DNA of 64,000 nucleotides, taken from positions 45,609 to 109,608 of the forward strand of contig JAEEZX010000073.1 of assembly GCA_016292045.1 (NCBI GenBank), given 5' to 3'. Origin of the DNA: Bacteroidaceae bacterium (GTDB taxonomy: Bacteria; Bacteroidota; Bacteroidia; Bacteroidales; Bacteroidaceae). Below, piece by piece: positions 37,931-47,201 of the stretch (position 1 is the first letter of the stretch; every line of letters begins with the position of its first letter). A program made the position numbers and the translations under genes. The notes beneath the pieces were generated by a model. That model was given only the letters and a program-made list of their open reading frames with translations, did not search any database and had not been told where the DNA came from.

Positions 37931-38246
37931 GTGCGACGGCATAAAAGTAGGGGAGGTGACAGCTTTTGAGTCGTCCCCTTCTTCTGAATGTGACGGACGC
38001 ATGGCCGAATTGTCCTACCGCGTGGACGAAGCGTTTCGCGGCAGAGGTCTGGCCACAGAGGCACTCAGGCGTGTCAGCGAGAAACTGCTTCGGGAGGAAG
38101 GTTTTGCGGTGTTGTTTTGTAACTGTTATGTTGACAACGCAGCTTCTGCCCGTGTGATGGAAAAGGCCGGATTTACGGATACTGGCAAGTTTGTGGCAGA
38201 AGAAGAAACACCCGAATGTCCGATTCGGGTGTTCTTTAAGGTTTAA
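37902..38246 (+). CDS. Short GNAT acetyltransferase (probably lacking the N-terminal part)
   Basis: From ATG at 37902 the product is 114 residues. The acetyl-CoA site YRVDEAFRGRGLATEALRRV (about residues 39-58) and the C-terminal NAASARVMEKAGFTDTGKF (about 81-99) are clear GNAT features. Full-length relatives of the RimJ-like type carry roughly 50 more residues before the acetyl-CoA site, so alpha1 and alpha2 appear to be missing. The first 29 bp overlap the 3' end of the BNR_4 gene. It may be a minimal GNAT or a truncated relic. Confidence 0.65.
   Translation: MGKSLSFPIECDGIKVGEVTAFESSPSSECDGRMAELSYRVDEAFRGRGLATEALRRVSEKLLREEGFAVLFCNCYVDNAASARVMEKAGFTDTGKFVAEEETPECPIRVFFKV
38207..38233. terminator. 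Bidirectional terminator hairpin inside the GNAT 3' end
   Basis: AACACCCGAAT and ATTCGGGTGTT form an 11-bp perfect stem with loop GTCCG, followed by CTTTAAGG on the plus strand. It is wholly within coding sequence, between convergent genes. Confidence 0.6.
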
Positions 38247-38261
38247 TTAGTTTTCCTGTAA

Positions 38262-38969
38262 TCAAAAGCCCCAGCCTATACTGAGCACGAGGCTGCCCGT
38301 CTTGAACTTGGGCGTGTCGGTGCCGTAGTAGATGGCGGCTAGAGACTGGAACGCAGGCAGATATTCTCTGCTGTCAAAAGCGGTGAAATCGCCTTGATAA
38401 CCGATGCCGACTGTGAGACCGATCACGCTGACTCTCACGCCGGCCTGCCAGCCCATCTGGAAGCGGTTGGGATTGTAGGTGTATTGCAGAAGATTTCTGT
38501 CGGTGAACACTTCACCGCTATGGCTGAACAGACTCCTGCCACTGTATGCGTAGAGGTTAAAGCCGAAGTTCAGTCCGGCATATGGGGCAATGGCGAAGAT
38601 CTTGGCGAACTCGAAGCGATAGGTGAGGTTGACGGGCACGTTGAGGCGCACCATCACGGTGGAGTTGTCGAACAGGTCGTCGATAAAGCCGATACCGGTG
38701 GCAGAACTGGTTTTATTGTCGTCAATGAATGCGTAGCCTTTGCCGCCGTTGACCTGTATGCCTGCGCCCGTTTCAACAAACAGTTTTTTGTAGGTTTTGA
38801 TGCCGAGTACGAAAGACACCGAACCGCCATACAGCGTCTCCGATGCGCCACCATTGTTCGACGAGATATAAAGCGGGGTGTAACCCACAGTGGTGCGCAT
38901 GTAGCCGAGTTTGGCCTGTGCACCGAGAGCAGTGGCTGCGAGGAGCAAAAGAACGAGAATTTTTTTCAT
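38262..38969 (-). CDS. Outer-membrane beta-barrel protein (porin-like fold)
   Basis: A 235-residue protein with a signal peptide (MKKILVLLLLAATALGAQA). Alternating amphipathic strands follow, for example LGYMRTTVGYTPLYI, FVLGIKTYKKLFVETGAGI, VNLTYRFEFAKIFAIAPYAGLNFGF and VSVIGLTVGIGYQGDF. It ends LSIGWGF with a C-terminal aromatic, as expected for BAM-assembled barrels. Eight to ten strands are likely. The function is unknown; small barrels of this type in Bacteroidales are often annotated as porin family. It is monocistronic, with its own promoter and a convergent neighbour. Confidence 0.8.
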   Translation of the reverse strand: MKKILVLLLLAATALGAQAKLGYMRTTVGYTPLYISSNNGGASETLYGGSVSFVLGIKTYKKLFVETGAGIQVNGGKGYAFIDDNKTSSATGIGFIDDLFDNSTVMVRLNVPVNLTYRFEFAKIFAIAPYAGLNFGFNLYAYSGRSLFSHSGEVFTDRNLLQYTYNPNRFQMGWQAGVRVSVIGLTVGIGYQGDFTAFDSREYLPAFQSLAAIYYGTDTPKFKTGSLVLSIGWGF

Positions 38970-39025
38970 TGTTGTATACTTTCTGAAATGATGTAGATAT
39001 ATTCGTTGCGAACAGTTTTCTGATG

Positions 39026-39058
39026 CAAAAGTATAAAAAAACTTAAAAACGGCGACAA
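39026..39058 (-). promoter_or_regulatory. Promoter for the outer-membrane barrel gene
   Basis: On the minus strand a TACTTTTG box (39033-39026) with TTG about 22 bp upstream (39058-39056). The leader is about 50 nt. Confidence 0.55.
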
Positions 39059-39063
39059 TTTTT

Positions 39064-40275
39064 CTATGAAGAAAAAGCGGGAAGAAGCGAAAATTTACTC
39101 AAATAAGTGGTGCGGATACGCCAGGAGGAGGGATAGAGGTTGTTGATACGGGTGCCGACGCTCTTGCCTTCGCCCAGCGGCAATCCCATATAGGTGAGAG
39201 TGACTTGTCCCCTTGGAGCGGCTAAGTGCAGAGCTTCGCCCCGCAGATAGTGCAAGGCCTCGTCGTATGTGAGCGCAACAGTGTTCGTTTCGCACGCAGG
39301 GGCCTGAACTGTATCATAGAGTACGTGCATGGTACTCATCGCCGGCAGGGATTTTTGCAGCTCATCCCGGGCATCGCTTTCCCCGGATTGTTTCCTTATA
39401 GCGGCAATGTAGAATCCTTCCCCGCGGTCGCGTCCTGGAAGGAAATGGCGCTCTTCCAGAAGTGTGCCGCCCAGATGTTCGCATATCCAGCGTACATTGT
39501 CCTCGTCCTCAAAGCGGTTGAAGGTGCAGGTGGAGTAGACAAGCAGCGCACCCTCTCTCAGACAAGGCCAGATGGTTTCCACGATGTCGCGCTGACGTTC
39601 GCTGCAGAGCTTCACTTGCTCGAGACTCCAGCCTCTGACGGCCTCTTCGTCTTTGCGGAACATACCCTCTCCGGAGCAGGGTACGTCTGTGACAATGAGA
39701 TCGAAACAGTCGGTGAAACGGGAGAAATCAACCGGCATCTGCTGCGTCACCACGCAACGCACAGGATACCTGCCTTGCGGCATCCTCGTCCATTTCTGTA
39801 TATTCTCCGATAACACCTGTGCCCGTTTCGGAACGGGTTCGTTGCAGATCAACGTGCTGCCTTCGGGCAGAAGTCCTGCCAGCAGAGTGCTTTTGCCTCC
39901 CGGAGCAGCACACAGATCGAGAGCCGTGCTGAAATCTTCTGACAGATGGCGGGAGAGTATGTCGGTCAGATACATCGATGAGGCTTCCTGTACGTAGTAA
40001 GCGCCTGCGTGGAACAGAGGGTCCATCGTGAAGGGCGGACGCTCGGAAAGGTAGTAGGCACCGTGACACCAGGGGACCGCATCAATACGGAGAGACGCCT
40101 CACAGAGCCCGATACGCTCTTCGGCACTCGGAGGCAGGGGATGTTTGTGGGGATTCAGACGGACGGAGACTTCTGGGTCGGTGTGGAGCAACGCGTGACA
40201 CAGCTGGGATGCGACCCCCTCGCCGTACTGCTCCTCCATCAGAGCTGCAAAATCTTGCGGAAGGCTCAGGGCCAT
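39064..40275 (-). CDS. RsmF-like rRNA cytosine-C5 methyltransferase
   Basis: A 403-residue NOL1/NOP2/Sun-family enzyme. The SAM motif is LDLCAAPGGKSTLLAGLL (about residue 115). The two catalytic-loop cysteines are in VTDVPCSGEGMFRKDE and VYSTCTFNRFEDEDNV. A C-terminal RNA-binding extension (about 285-403), including LTYMGLPLGEGKSVG, resembles the RsmF PUA-like tail. The start MALSLPQDF at 40275 overlaps the PI-PLC gene by 10 bp. Target-base identity is inferred. Confidence 0.88.
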   Translation of the reverse strand: MALSLPQDFAALMEEQYGEGVASQLCHALLHTDPEVSVRLNPHKHPLPPSAEERIGLCEASLRIDAVPWCHGAYYLSERPPFTMDPLFHAGAYYVQEASSMYLTDILSRHLSEDFSTALDLCAAPGGKSTLLAGLLPEGSTLICNEPVPKRAQVLSENIQKWTRMPQGRYPVRCVVTQQMPVDFSRFTDCFDLIVTDVPCSGEGMFRKDEEAVRGWSLEQVKLCSERQRDIVETIWPCLREGALLVYSTCTFNRFEDEDNVRWICEHLGGTLLEERHFLPGRDRGEGFYIAAIRKQSGESDARDELQKSLPAMSTMHVLYDTVQAPACETNTVALTYDEALHYLRGEALHLAAPRGQVTLTYMGLPLGEGKSVGTRINNLYPSSWRIRTTYLSKFSLLPAFSS

Positions 40276-41405
40276 AGTGTGCGGTGGTTGTGCAAGATGA
40301 TGTTGGTGACGAGTTCGGGGGTGCAGTCGCTGTCTCCGCAGAAATCCTGATAGATAATACCAAGACGTCCCGTCCAAGTGTCGGCATTGAGTTGGCCGTT
40401 GAGCCAGCTGTTGTGTGTTTTGGCATATTGTTTCGGGTTCTTGCCGAAGAGAGACCAGGCTACATTCATGAACGATATATAGTAGTCGCTCGTGGAAGAA
40501 GATGCGGCATCGAAATTCGCGCGCAGATAGTCCTGTTTATCTGTGTTGTTGGTGGCATTGTAGTTGTCTGTGACATGCGCGGAGGAAACGACAGAACTAT
40601 AGGTGTAAAGGAGATAGGTGGTGAAGGATGCGTTGTCACCCCAGCTTTCCGTCAGAGCGCCATATACAATGTCGTTATACACATCCTCGCTTCCGTACGG
40701 GTTGTGAGAGATGACCACCATTTTGCCGCGACAACTGTTGAGAGTGGTGGTGGAGGAGAGCTGCTGAAGGACGCGGCTGCTGTGGCTGTTCAGGCAGGTT
40801 CGGACGGACGAGCGCCAAGTGGGGGAGTAGTCGGTGCCGCCGGAATTCTCCTTCTGCAGATTGATAACCACCGTCTCTGTCGGATTCTCTGCCAGGAAAT
40901 TGTCGATGTCGTCTATCGCATCCTTGAAGAGCACACCGGTGGCGCTGATGCCGTGATAGATTTCGAGATTGTTGAGCGTGATGTCGGACGATGAGTCTCC
41001 GGTGTAGCGGGGACGTATATCCAAAGCACGCACGCCGGCATTTAGTAATTCGGTGATACTCAGGCTCTGACACTGACTCGCGCTGCCGCAATTCTTTGTG
41101 GCTGCGTCGTGAGCTCCGGGAATGGTGAGAGCTCTCAGCGTCGTCGTGTTGGGAATTGTCGACATCCAACGCCGGGTGTTGAGTCTCAGTTGTTCGGGAC
41201 GTTTCAATACGATGCTGTCTATTTCGGTGGGGTCGTATTTGAGATTGCCGATAGTTATCTTTCCGGTTCTTTTTGCAATGGTGATACTCTGTGCGGAGGC
41301 TGCGTGGTGGATGTCATACGTCTCACCGCTGCATACATAATAGGTCTGTGCGGAAGAGAGGGATGCGACCAGGAGAGCGACAAGAGAAAGGAGATAGCGT
41401 ATCAT
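40266..41405 (-). CDS. Secreted phosphatidylinositol-specific phospholipase C (X-domain)
   Basis: A 379-residue protein with a signal peptide (about residues 1-19, SLSSAQ). A short lead domain (20-75) precedes the PI-PLC X fold. Catalytic candidates are visible: His99-Asp100 in LTIPGAHDAAT, Asp129 and Arg131 in ALDIRPRY and His151 in IYHGI. The family cleaves phosphoinositol headgroups, typically by cyclisation without calcium. It overlaps mlaF upstream by 4 bp and the methyltransferase downstream by 10 bp, so it belongs to the Mla-type operon. The likely site of action is the periplasm or the cell surface. Confidence 0.87.
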   Translation of the reverse strand: MIRYLLSLVALLVASLSSAQTYYVCSGETYDIHHAASAQSITIAKRTGKITIGNLKYDPTEIDSIVLKRPEQLRLNTRRWMSTIPNTTTLRALTIPGAHDAATKNCGSASQCQSLSITELLNAGVRALDIRPRYTGDSSSDITLNNLEIYHGISATGVLFKDAIDDIDNFLAENPTETVVINLQKENSGGTDYSPTWRSSVRTCLNSHSSRVLQQLSSTTTLNSCRGKMVVISHNPYGSEDVYNDIVYGALTESWGDNASFTTYLLYTYSSVVSSAHVTDNYNATNNTDKQDYLRANFDAASSSTSDYYISFMNVAWSLFGKNPKQYAKTHNSWLNGQLNADTWTGRLGIIYQDFCGDSDCTPELVTNIILHNHRTLWP

Positions 41406-42157
41406 TTGTTTGCTTCTTTAACTTTTCGGAACAGGTCTGATGCAAAGATGAATGAATTGAGGGTCTCGTTTGTGGACGACATGATATCATCCTTGGTGCC
41501 CTCCCATTCTTTCTTACCTCCGGCCAGGAATATGATTTTCTCGCCGATACCCATCACGGAATTCATGTCGTGGGTGTTTACAACCGTTGTCATCTTGTAT
41601 TCTGCGGTGATGGAGTGGATGAGCTGGTCGATCACGATAGATGTCTTGGGGTCGAGACCGGAATTCGGTTCATCGCAGAAGAGGTATTTCGGGTTGAGAG
41701 CTATAGCTCGGGCGATGGCGGCGCGTTTCTGCATGCCGCCTGACAGTTCGCCGGGGAACTTGGATTCCGTGCCGTCAAGATTGACACGTGACAGACAGTA
41801 TTTTGCTCTTTTTATTCGGTCGGCCTCGTTCATATCCGAGAACATGTCGAGAGGGAACATCACATTTTCCAGGACAGACATTGAGTCAAAGAGGGCTGCT
41901 GCCTGGAATATCATCCCCATTTCGCGGTGTATGAGAGCTTTCTCTTTCTTCGTCATGTCGTTGATGTCCCGTCCGTCGTAAAGCACTTGTCCGGACGAGG
42001 GAATATACAATCCGACGATATTCTTCATCAATACAGTTTTTCCGGAGCCTGACTGACCGATAATAAGATTGGTCTTGCCGTCTTCAAATACGGCATCTAT
42101 ACCCTTCAGGACGGCACGCCCGTCAAAAGACTTGTGTATGTCGCGCAGTTCAATCAT
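41402..42157 (-). CDS. MlaF-type ABC transporter ATPase
   Basis: A 251-residue ATPase with Walker A GQSGSGKTVLMK (about residue 35), signature LSGGMQKRAAIARA (about 140) and Walker B YLFCDEPNSGLDP (about 160). The CDEPNSGLDP variant is the one seen in MlaF/Ttg2A proteins, which energise phospholipid movement between the membranes. It overlaps the permease gene and the PI-PLC gene by 4 bp each. Confidence 0.9.
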   Translation of the reverse strand: MIELRDIHKSFDGRAVLKGIDAVFEDGKTNLIIGQSGSGKTVLMKNIVGLYIPSSGQVLYDGRDINDMTKKEKALIHREMGMIFQAAALFDSMSVLENVMFPLDMFSDMNEADRIKRAKYCLSRVNLDGTESKFPGELSGGMQKRAAIARAIALNPKYLFCDEPNSGLDPKTSIVIDQLIHSITAEYKMTTVVNTHDMNSVMGIGEKIIFLAGGKKEWEGTKDDIMSSTNETLNSFIFASDLFRKVKEANK

Positions 42158-42897
42158 GATAGTATTTTTGTCAGGAAGATATCGGAAAACAGGATAAGTA
42201 TGGAAGATGACACGACTGCATTGGTGGATGCCTTGCCTACATCAAAACTTCCGCCTTCCACCGTATAGCCGTAGAAGGCTGCCACACTGCTGATAATAAA
42301 GGCAAAGAACAGACTTTTGATAAGTGACATCCATACGTACCATTGATTGAATTCGTGCTGGAGACCGGCCGTGATGTCGTCGAAATTGATGATGCCGACA
42401 AACGAGGTGGCATACGCACCGATAAAACCCATTGCTGCCGAGAAGATGACGAGGAAGGGAATCATGGTGATGAGTCCCAGTATCTTGGGCAGTATGACAA
42501 AAGAAGCGGAGTTCACTCCCATAATCTCCAATGCATCAATTTGCTGGGTCACTTTCATCGTGCCTATTTCCGATGCAATGTTGGAACCGACTTTTCCAGC
42601 CAAAATCAAACACATGATAGAGGAAGAAAACTCCAGAAGCATGATTTCTCTGGTGGTGTAACCGGTGGTCCACGCGGGCATCCAAGGAGAAGCGATGTTT
42701 AGCTTGATTTGTATACATATCACGGCTCCGATGAAGAACGATATCAGCATCACGATGCCGATACTGTCCACACCGAGGTTTGCCATCTCCTTTATGTATT
42801 CCCGCCCGAACATACGCCAGCGTTCGGGGATGGCAAGGACTCTCCACATGAGTTGGAGATAACGACCAAAGGTCGCTATATAGTCGGTCAAAAACAT
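42154..42897 (-). CDS. MlaE/YrbE-type ABC transporter permease
   Basis: A 247-residue inner-membrane protein with about five helices and the MlaE family core: VDSIGIVMLISFFIGAVICIQ, LEFSSSIMCLILAGKVGSNIASEIGTMKVTQQIDALEIMGVN and a C-terminal GKASTNAVVSSSILILFSDIFLT. It pairs with the downstream ATPase for lipid transport. The substrate-binding MlaD subunit is not in the window. Confidence 0.92.
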   Translation of the reverse strand: MFLTDYIATFGRYLQLMWRVLAIPERWRMFGREYIKEMANLGVDSIGIVMLISFFIGAVICIQIKLNIASPWMPAWTTGYTTREIMLLEFSSSIMCLILAGKVGSNIASEIGTMKVTQQIDALEIMGVNSASFVILPKILGLITMIPFLVIFSAAMGFIGAYATSFVGIINFDDITAGLQHEFNQWYVWMSLIKSLFFAFIISSVAAFYGYTVEGGSFDVGKASTNAVVSSSILILFSDIFLTKILS

Positions 42898-42919
42898 ACT
42901 TTAATAGATATTTCAACCG

Positions 42920-42927
42920 CAAAAATA
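42920..42927 (-). promoter_or_regulatory. Promoter -7 box for the mlaE-mlaF-PLC-rsmF operon
   Basis: On the minus strand TATTTTTG, 23 bp upstream of the mlaE ATG. Confidence 0.6.
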
Positions 42928-43003
42928 TGTAAAAAAAGTGAAAGATGGCGGGAGTTGGGATATATTTTTTTGGAGAAAGTGGTGCTTTCCGGATTATTTT
43001 CCG

Positions 43004-43011
43004 TATATTTG
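43004..43011 (+). promoter_or_regulatory. Promoter -7 box for lptB
   Basis: TATATTTG, 16 bp upstream of the GTG start at 43028. Confidence 0.6.
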
Positions 43012-43027
43012 CGCAAAATTTTCGCGC

Positions 43028-43852
43028 GTGATAGAAAAGGAGAGAGCTGAATTGCGTAGTGAAGGCCTGGTAAAGGTCTATGGAAAACGTACCGTGGTGA
43101 ACAATGTTTCGTTCAATGTTCACCAAGGAGAGATTGTAGGTCTGTTGGGGCCGAACGGTGCGGGTAAGACCACATCGTTCTACATGACCACGGGTCTTGT
43201 GGTGCCCAACGGCGGACATATCTATCTGGCAGGGGAAGAGATTACCACAGATCCCGTTTACAAGCGTGCAAGAAAGGGTATCGGATATCTGGCTCAGGAG
43301 GCATCGGTCTTTCGCAAGATGTCGGTGGAGGATAATATTGCATCCGTGCTCGAGATGACGGGAAAGCCAAAGGATTATCAGCGCGATAAGCTGGAGAGCC
43401 TGATTGATGAGTTCCGACTGCAGAAGGTCCGTAAGAATCTGGGTGACCAGTTGTCGGGCGGAGAGCGCAGACGTACGGAGATAGCACGCTGTCTGGCTAT
43501 TGATCCGCTGTTTATCATGCTGGATGAACCGTTTGCCGGCGTGGATCCGATTGCGGTGGAGGATATCCAGTATATCGTGTGGAAACTCAAACAGAAAAAT
43601 ATCGGTGTGCTTATCACAGACCATAATGTGGAAGAAACCCTGTGTATCACAGACCGAGCCTACCTGCTTTTTGAGGGGCAGATACTCTTTCATGGCACTC
43701 CGGAGGAACTGGCAGTAAACCCTGTGGTTTTGGATAAATATCTGACCAGAAGCTTTAAGTTGCGTCTCAAGGACTTCCAGAAGATGGACAAAGAGCGTAC
43801 GGCAGGAGCGGAAGAGAATAAGGAAGAAATAAAACCGGAAAGCGGAAAATAA
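43028..43852 (+). CDS. lptB: LPS export ABC transporter ATPase LptB
   Basis: A 274-residue ATPase driving the Lpt bridge that moves LPS to the outer membrane. Visible are Walker A GPNGAGKTT (about residue 44), QEASVFRKMSVEDNI, signature LSGGERRRTEIARCL (about 141) and Walker B FIMLDEPFAGVDP (about 162). GTG at 43028 is chosen because it lies just after the promoter box; a longer frame would run through it. Compared with E. coli LptB it has a charged C-terminal extension of about 30 residues (TAGAEENKEEIKPESGK). Divergent from the mla genes. Confidence 0.93.
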   Translation: MIEKERAELRSEGLVKVYGKRTVVNNVSFNVHQGEIVGLLGPNGAGKTTSFYMTTGLVVPNGGHIYLAGEEITTDPVYKRARKGIGYLAQEASVFRKMSVEDNIASVLEMTGKPKDYQRDKLESLIDEFRLQKVRKNLGDQLSGGERRRTEIARCLAIDPLFIMLDEPFAGVDPIAVEDIQYIVWKLKQKNIGVLITDHNVEETLCITDRAYLLFEGQILFHGTPEELAVNPVVLDKYLTRSFKLRLKDFQKMDKERTAGAEENKEEIKPESGK

Positions 43853-43877
43853 ATACAACAAAATCATACAAACGACA

Positions 43878-45242
43878 ATGGAAATTAAATTTGAGAAGAT
43901 TGACAAGGTGAACGGCCTTGTGACGATGACACTGAAGGAAGAGGATTACAGCGCAAATGTAGAAAAAGGGCTGAAAGACCTGCGTAAGAAGGCGTCTATT
44001 CCCGGATTCCGTCCGGGACAGGTTCCCATGTCTCTCGTAAAGAAGCGTTTCGGCTTGGAGGTGAAGGCAGAGGAGGTGAATAAGCTCTTGGGTGCAGAAC
44101 TGTTTAAGTATATCCGCGAGCAGAAGATAAATGTACTCGGTGAACCGATGCCCAGCGAAGACAAGCAACCTAAGATAGATTTCGAAAACCAGACAGAGTA
44201 CACATTCGTGTTTGACGTGGCTCTGGCTCCTGAGATGGACGGCAAGATTAGCGATAAGGACGAAGTTCCCTACTATGAGGTGAAGGTGGACGACGAGCTC
44301 GTTGACCAGCAGCTTCAGAACTATTGCCAGAGAATGGGCAGCTACAACAAGGTGGAGGACTATCAGGACAAGGATATGGTAAAAGGCATCCTGACTGAGT
44401 TGGACGGTGCCACTCCCAAGGATGGCGGTCTGGAGGTTAAGGACGCTGTGATGCTTCCCGGCTACTTCAAGAATGAAGATGAACAGAAGAAGTTCGAAGG
44501 TGCGAAGCTTGGTGATGTGATTACCTTTAATCCCGCCAAGGCATACAACGACAGCGATGTGGAGCTCTCAAGCCTGCTGAAGATAACCAAGGAAGAGGCT
44601 GCTGAGATGAAGAGTGATTTCCAGTATCAGATTACGGAGATTACCCGCTACGAGGCTCACAAGCTCGATCAGGAGCTGTTTGACCAGATTCTCGGTAAGG
44701 GCAAGGTGAAGAGCGAGGAGGAGTTCCGCGCAGAGACACGTAAGACCATCGAGGACCAGTTCGTCGTGGACAGCGATTTCCGCTTCATGATGGATTTGCG
44801 CAAATATGTTTGCGACAGAGTAGGCAAGGTGGAGTTCCCGGAGGCTCTTTTGAAGCGTTATATGAAGCTCAACAATCCCGATAAGGATGAGGCATTCTTC
44901 GAAAAGAACTTTGCACCCAGCATTGAGGAACTCAAGTGGCATCTTTTGAAGGAGCAGTTGGCTGACCAGCTTCAGATCAAGATAGAGCAGGACGACGTTC
45001 TTGAGACAGCCAAGGAGGTGACACGTATGCAGTTTGCTCAGTACGGCATGATGAATGTGCCCGAGGAAGCAATCGTAAACTACGCCAGCGGAATGCTCAA
45101 GGATAAGCAGCAGGTAGAAGGACTCGTCAGCCGTACGGAAGACCGCATGATTGGAGCAAAGGCCAAGGAAGTGGTTAAGCTGAAGAAAAAGAGCGTCACG
45201 AGAGAAGAGTTCAACAAACTTTTCCAGGAGGACAATAAGTAA
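43878..45242 (+). CDS. tig: Trigger factor (ribosome-associated chaperone)
   Basis: A 454-residue protein. The N-terminal ribosome-binding region includes ASIPGFRPGQVPMSLVKKRFG (about residues 38-56), close to the GFRxGxxP signature. A reduced PPIase-like middle domain (about 145-250) and a helical C-terminal chaperone domain follow. It directly precedes clpP and clpX, a conserved order linking nascent-chain folding to degradation. No own promoter is obvious. Confidence 0.95.
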   Translation: MEIKFEKIDKVNGLVTMTLKEEDYSANVEKGLKDLRKKASIPGFRPGQVPMSLVKKRFGLEVKAEEVNKLLGAELFKYIREQKINVLGEPMPSEDKQPKIDFENQTEYTFVFDVALAPEMDGKISDKDEVPYYEVKVDDELVDQQLQNYCQRMGSYNKVEDYQDKDMVKGILTELDGATPKDGGLEVKDAVMLPGYFKNEDEQKKFEGAKLGDVITFNPAKAYNDSDVELSSLLKITKEEAAEMKSDFQYQITEITRYEAHKLDQELFDQILGKGKVKSEEEFRAETRKTIEDQFVVDSDFRFMMDLRKYVCDRVGKVEFPEALLKRYMKLNNPDKDEAFFEKNFAPSIEELKWHLLKEQLADQLQIKIEQDDVLETAKEVTRMQFAQYGMMNVPEEAIVNYASGMLKDKQQVEGLVSRTEDRMIGAKAKEVVKLKKKSVTREEFNKLFQEDNK

Positions 45243-45263
45243 ATAAAAAAACGGATTGAACAT

Positions 45264-45932
45264 ATGAGCCGAGACTTTGAGAAATTTGCCAAGGACAGAA
45301 CCGGCATTAGCAGTATGGCATTGCACGACGTGGTGTCAATGCAGAACCAGTATCTGAATCCTTACATTCTGGAGGAACGTCAACTCAACGTGACCCAGAT
45401 GGATGTGTTCAGCCGTCTGATGATGGATCGCATTATCTTCATGGGAACGGAGATTGACGACTACACGGCTAATACCTTGCAGGCTCAATTGCTCTATCTT
45501 GACAGCACAGATCCGGGTAAGGATATCAGCATTTATGTAAACAGCCCCGGTGGTAGTGTATATGCAGGTCTTGGTATCTATGACACGATGCAGTTCATCA
45601 ACTCTCCCGTAGCAACCATATGTACAGGTATGGCAGCTTCGATGGCTGCAGTGCTTTTGGTTGCCGGTGCGGAAGGTAAGCGCAGCGCGTTGAAACACAG
45701 TCGTGTGATGATTCATCAGCCGATGGGCGGAGCCAAGGGTCAGGCATCTGATATTGAGATTACTGCACGTGAGATTCAGAAGCTCAAACAGGAATTATAT
45801 ACCATCATATCAGACCACTCCCATACGCCCTATGACAAAGTGTGGGCAGACAGTGACCGTGACTACTGGATGACAGCTCAGGAGGCACTGGATTATGGAA
45901 TGATAGATCAGATATTGGAAAAAAAGAAGTAG
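45264..45932 (+). CDS. clpP: ATP-dependent Clp protease proteolytic subunit
   Basis: A 222-residue ClpP with an N-terminal extension of about 25 residues. The catalytic Ser is in CTGMAASMAAVLL and the catalytic His in RVMIHQPMGGAKGQASDIEI. The third residue, Asp, lies in the DSDRDYWM region. clpX begins immediately after the stop with no spacing. Confidence 0.97.
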   Translation: MSRDFEKFAKDRTGISSMALHDVVSMQNQYLNPYILEERQLNVTQMDVFSRLMMDRIIFMGTEIDDYTANTLQAQLLYLDSTDPGKDISIYVNSPGGSVYAGLGIYDTMQFINSPVATICTGMAASMAAVLLVAGAEGKRSALKHSRVMIHQPMGGAKGQASDIEITAREIQKLKQELYTIISDHSHTPYDKVWADSDRDYWMTAQEALDYGMIDQILEKKK

Positions 45933-47159
45933 ATGTCAAAGAAGTCAAACACAAGATGTAGTTTCTGCGGACGCTCTGATCGGGATGTGAATCTCCTGCT
46001 CACGGGTCTTGATGCGTGCATCTGTGACGAGTGTCTGAGGCAGGGAATGCTTGTGCTAAACGAGCATCAGGGTTCTGCAACGGTTCAGAATGCAGCAGTC
46101 GCAGAGACGCCTCTTCCCAAGCCGATGGATATAAAGGCACATTTGGACCAATATGTCATCGGACAGGATGAGGCGAAAAGAACTCTTGCTGTTGCTGTGT
46201 ACAACCACTACAAGCGTCTGAGACAAAAGGTGGAAGACGACGGAGTGGAGCTCGAGAAGAGCAACATCATCATGGTGGGCAGTACGGGCACGGGAAAGAC
46301 ACTCCTGGCGCGCACTATTGCAAAGATGCTTGACGTTCCGTTCACCATCGTGGATGCGACTGTGTTTACAGAAGCCGGTTATGTAGGTGAGGATGTTGAG
46401 AGCATTCTGTCGCGTCTGTTGCAAGCGGCAGACTATAATGTGGCCGCAGCGGAGCGGGGCATCGTGTTTATTGACGAGATAGACAAGGTGGCACGCAAAG
46501 GTGACAATCCCAGCATCACACGTGATGTGAGCGGAGAAGGCGTGCAGCAGGCACTCCTGAAACTCTTGGAAGGAAGTAGCGTTAATGTCCCGCCAAAAGG
46601 CGGACGCAAACATCCGGATCAGGACTATGTGAAACTGGACACGAGTAATATACTGTTCATCTGCGGCGGTGCTTTTGACGGCATAGAGCGAAAGATTGCT
46701 CAGCGACTGAATACCCATGTCGTGGGTTACAACAGTGTGCAGAATGTGAAACGCATCGACCAGAAGGATATGATGAAGTATATCCAGCCTCAGGACCTTA
46801 AGAGTTTTGGGCTCATCCCGGAACTCATAGGCCGTCTGCCGGTATTGACACATCTGGACCCGTTGGACCGCAAGGCGCTGAGAAGCATACTTACCGAACC
46901 GAAGAATTCTTTGATACGTCAGCAGAAGAAGCTGTTCAAGATGGATGGCATAGAACTCTCATTCGAAGAGGATGCATTGGATTATATAGTCGATAAGGCT
47001 ATGGAGTTCAAACTGGGAGCTCGCGGACTCAGGAGTATAGTTGAAGATGTGATGCAGGAGGCACAGTTTGATGCACCCTCATCGGATAAAACAAAACTTG
47101 TAATCACAAAGGAATACATTATGGACCGGCTTGCACGTAGCGAGCGTCTGGCATCATAG
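45933..47159 (+). CDS. clpX: Clp protease ATP-binding unfoldase ClpX
   Basis: A 408-residue AAA+ unfoldase. The N-terminal zinc-binding domain has four cysteines ([12 protein letters not shown] and CICDECL). Walker A is [15 protein letters not shown] (about residue 111) and Walker [10 protein letters not shown]. The pore loop GYVGED and the ClpP-binding-type sequence near LIGRLPV follow. It forms ClpXP with the adjacent ClpP. Confidence 0.97.
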   Translation: MSKKSNTRCSFCGRSDRDVNLLLTGLDACICDECLRQGMLVLNEHQGSATVQNAAVAETPLPKPMDIKAHLDQYVIGQDEAKRTLAVAVYNHYKRLRQKVEDDGVELEKSNIIMVGSTGTGKTLLARTIAKMLDVPFTIVDATVFTEAGYVGEDVESILSRLLQAADYNVAAAERGIVFIDEIDKVARKGDNPSITRDVSGEGVQQALLKLLEGSSVNVPPKGGRKHPDQDYVKLDTSNILFICGGAFDGIERKIAQRLNTHVVGYNSVQNVKRIDQKDMMKYIQPQDLKSFGLIPELIGRLPVLTHLDPLDRKALRSILTEPKNSLIRQQKKLFKMDGIELSFEEDALDYIVDKAMEFKLGARGLRSIVEDVMQEAQFDAPSSDKTKLVITKEYIMDRLARSERLAS

Positions 47160-47201
47160 CGCACAGGTAAAGTGAGAGAATAACCTTAAACCACCACTAA
47201 T

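Noticed and set aside
42536..43906. Long minus-strand open frame (about 456 codons) across lptB and mlaE
   Set aside because: It covers lptB antisense and the mlaE gene in a wrong frame, has no recognisable domain, and crosses both promoter boxes.
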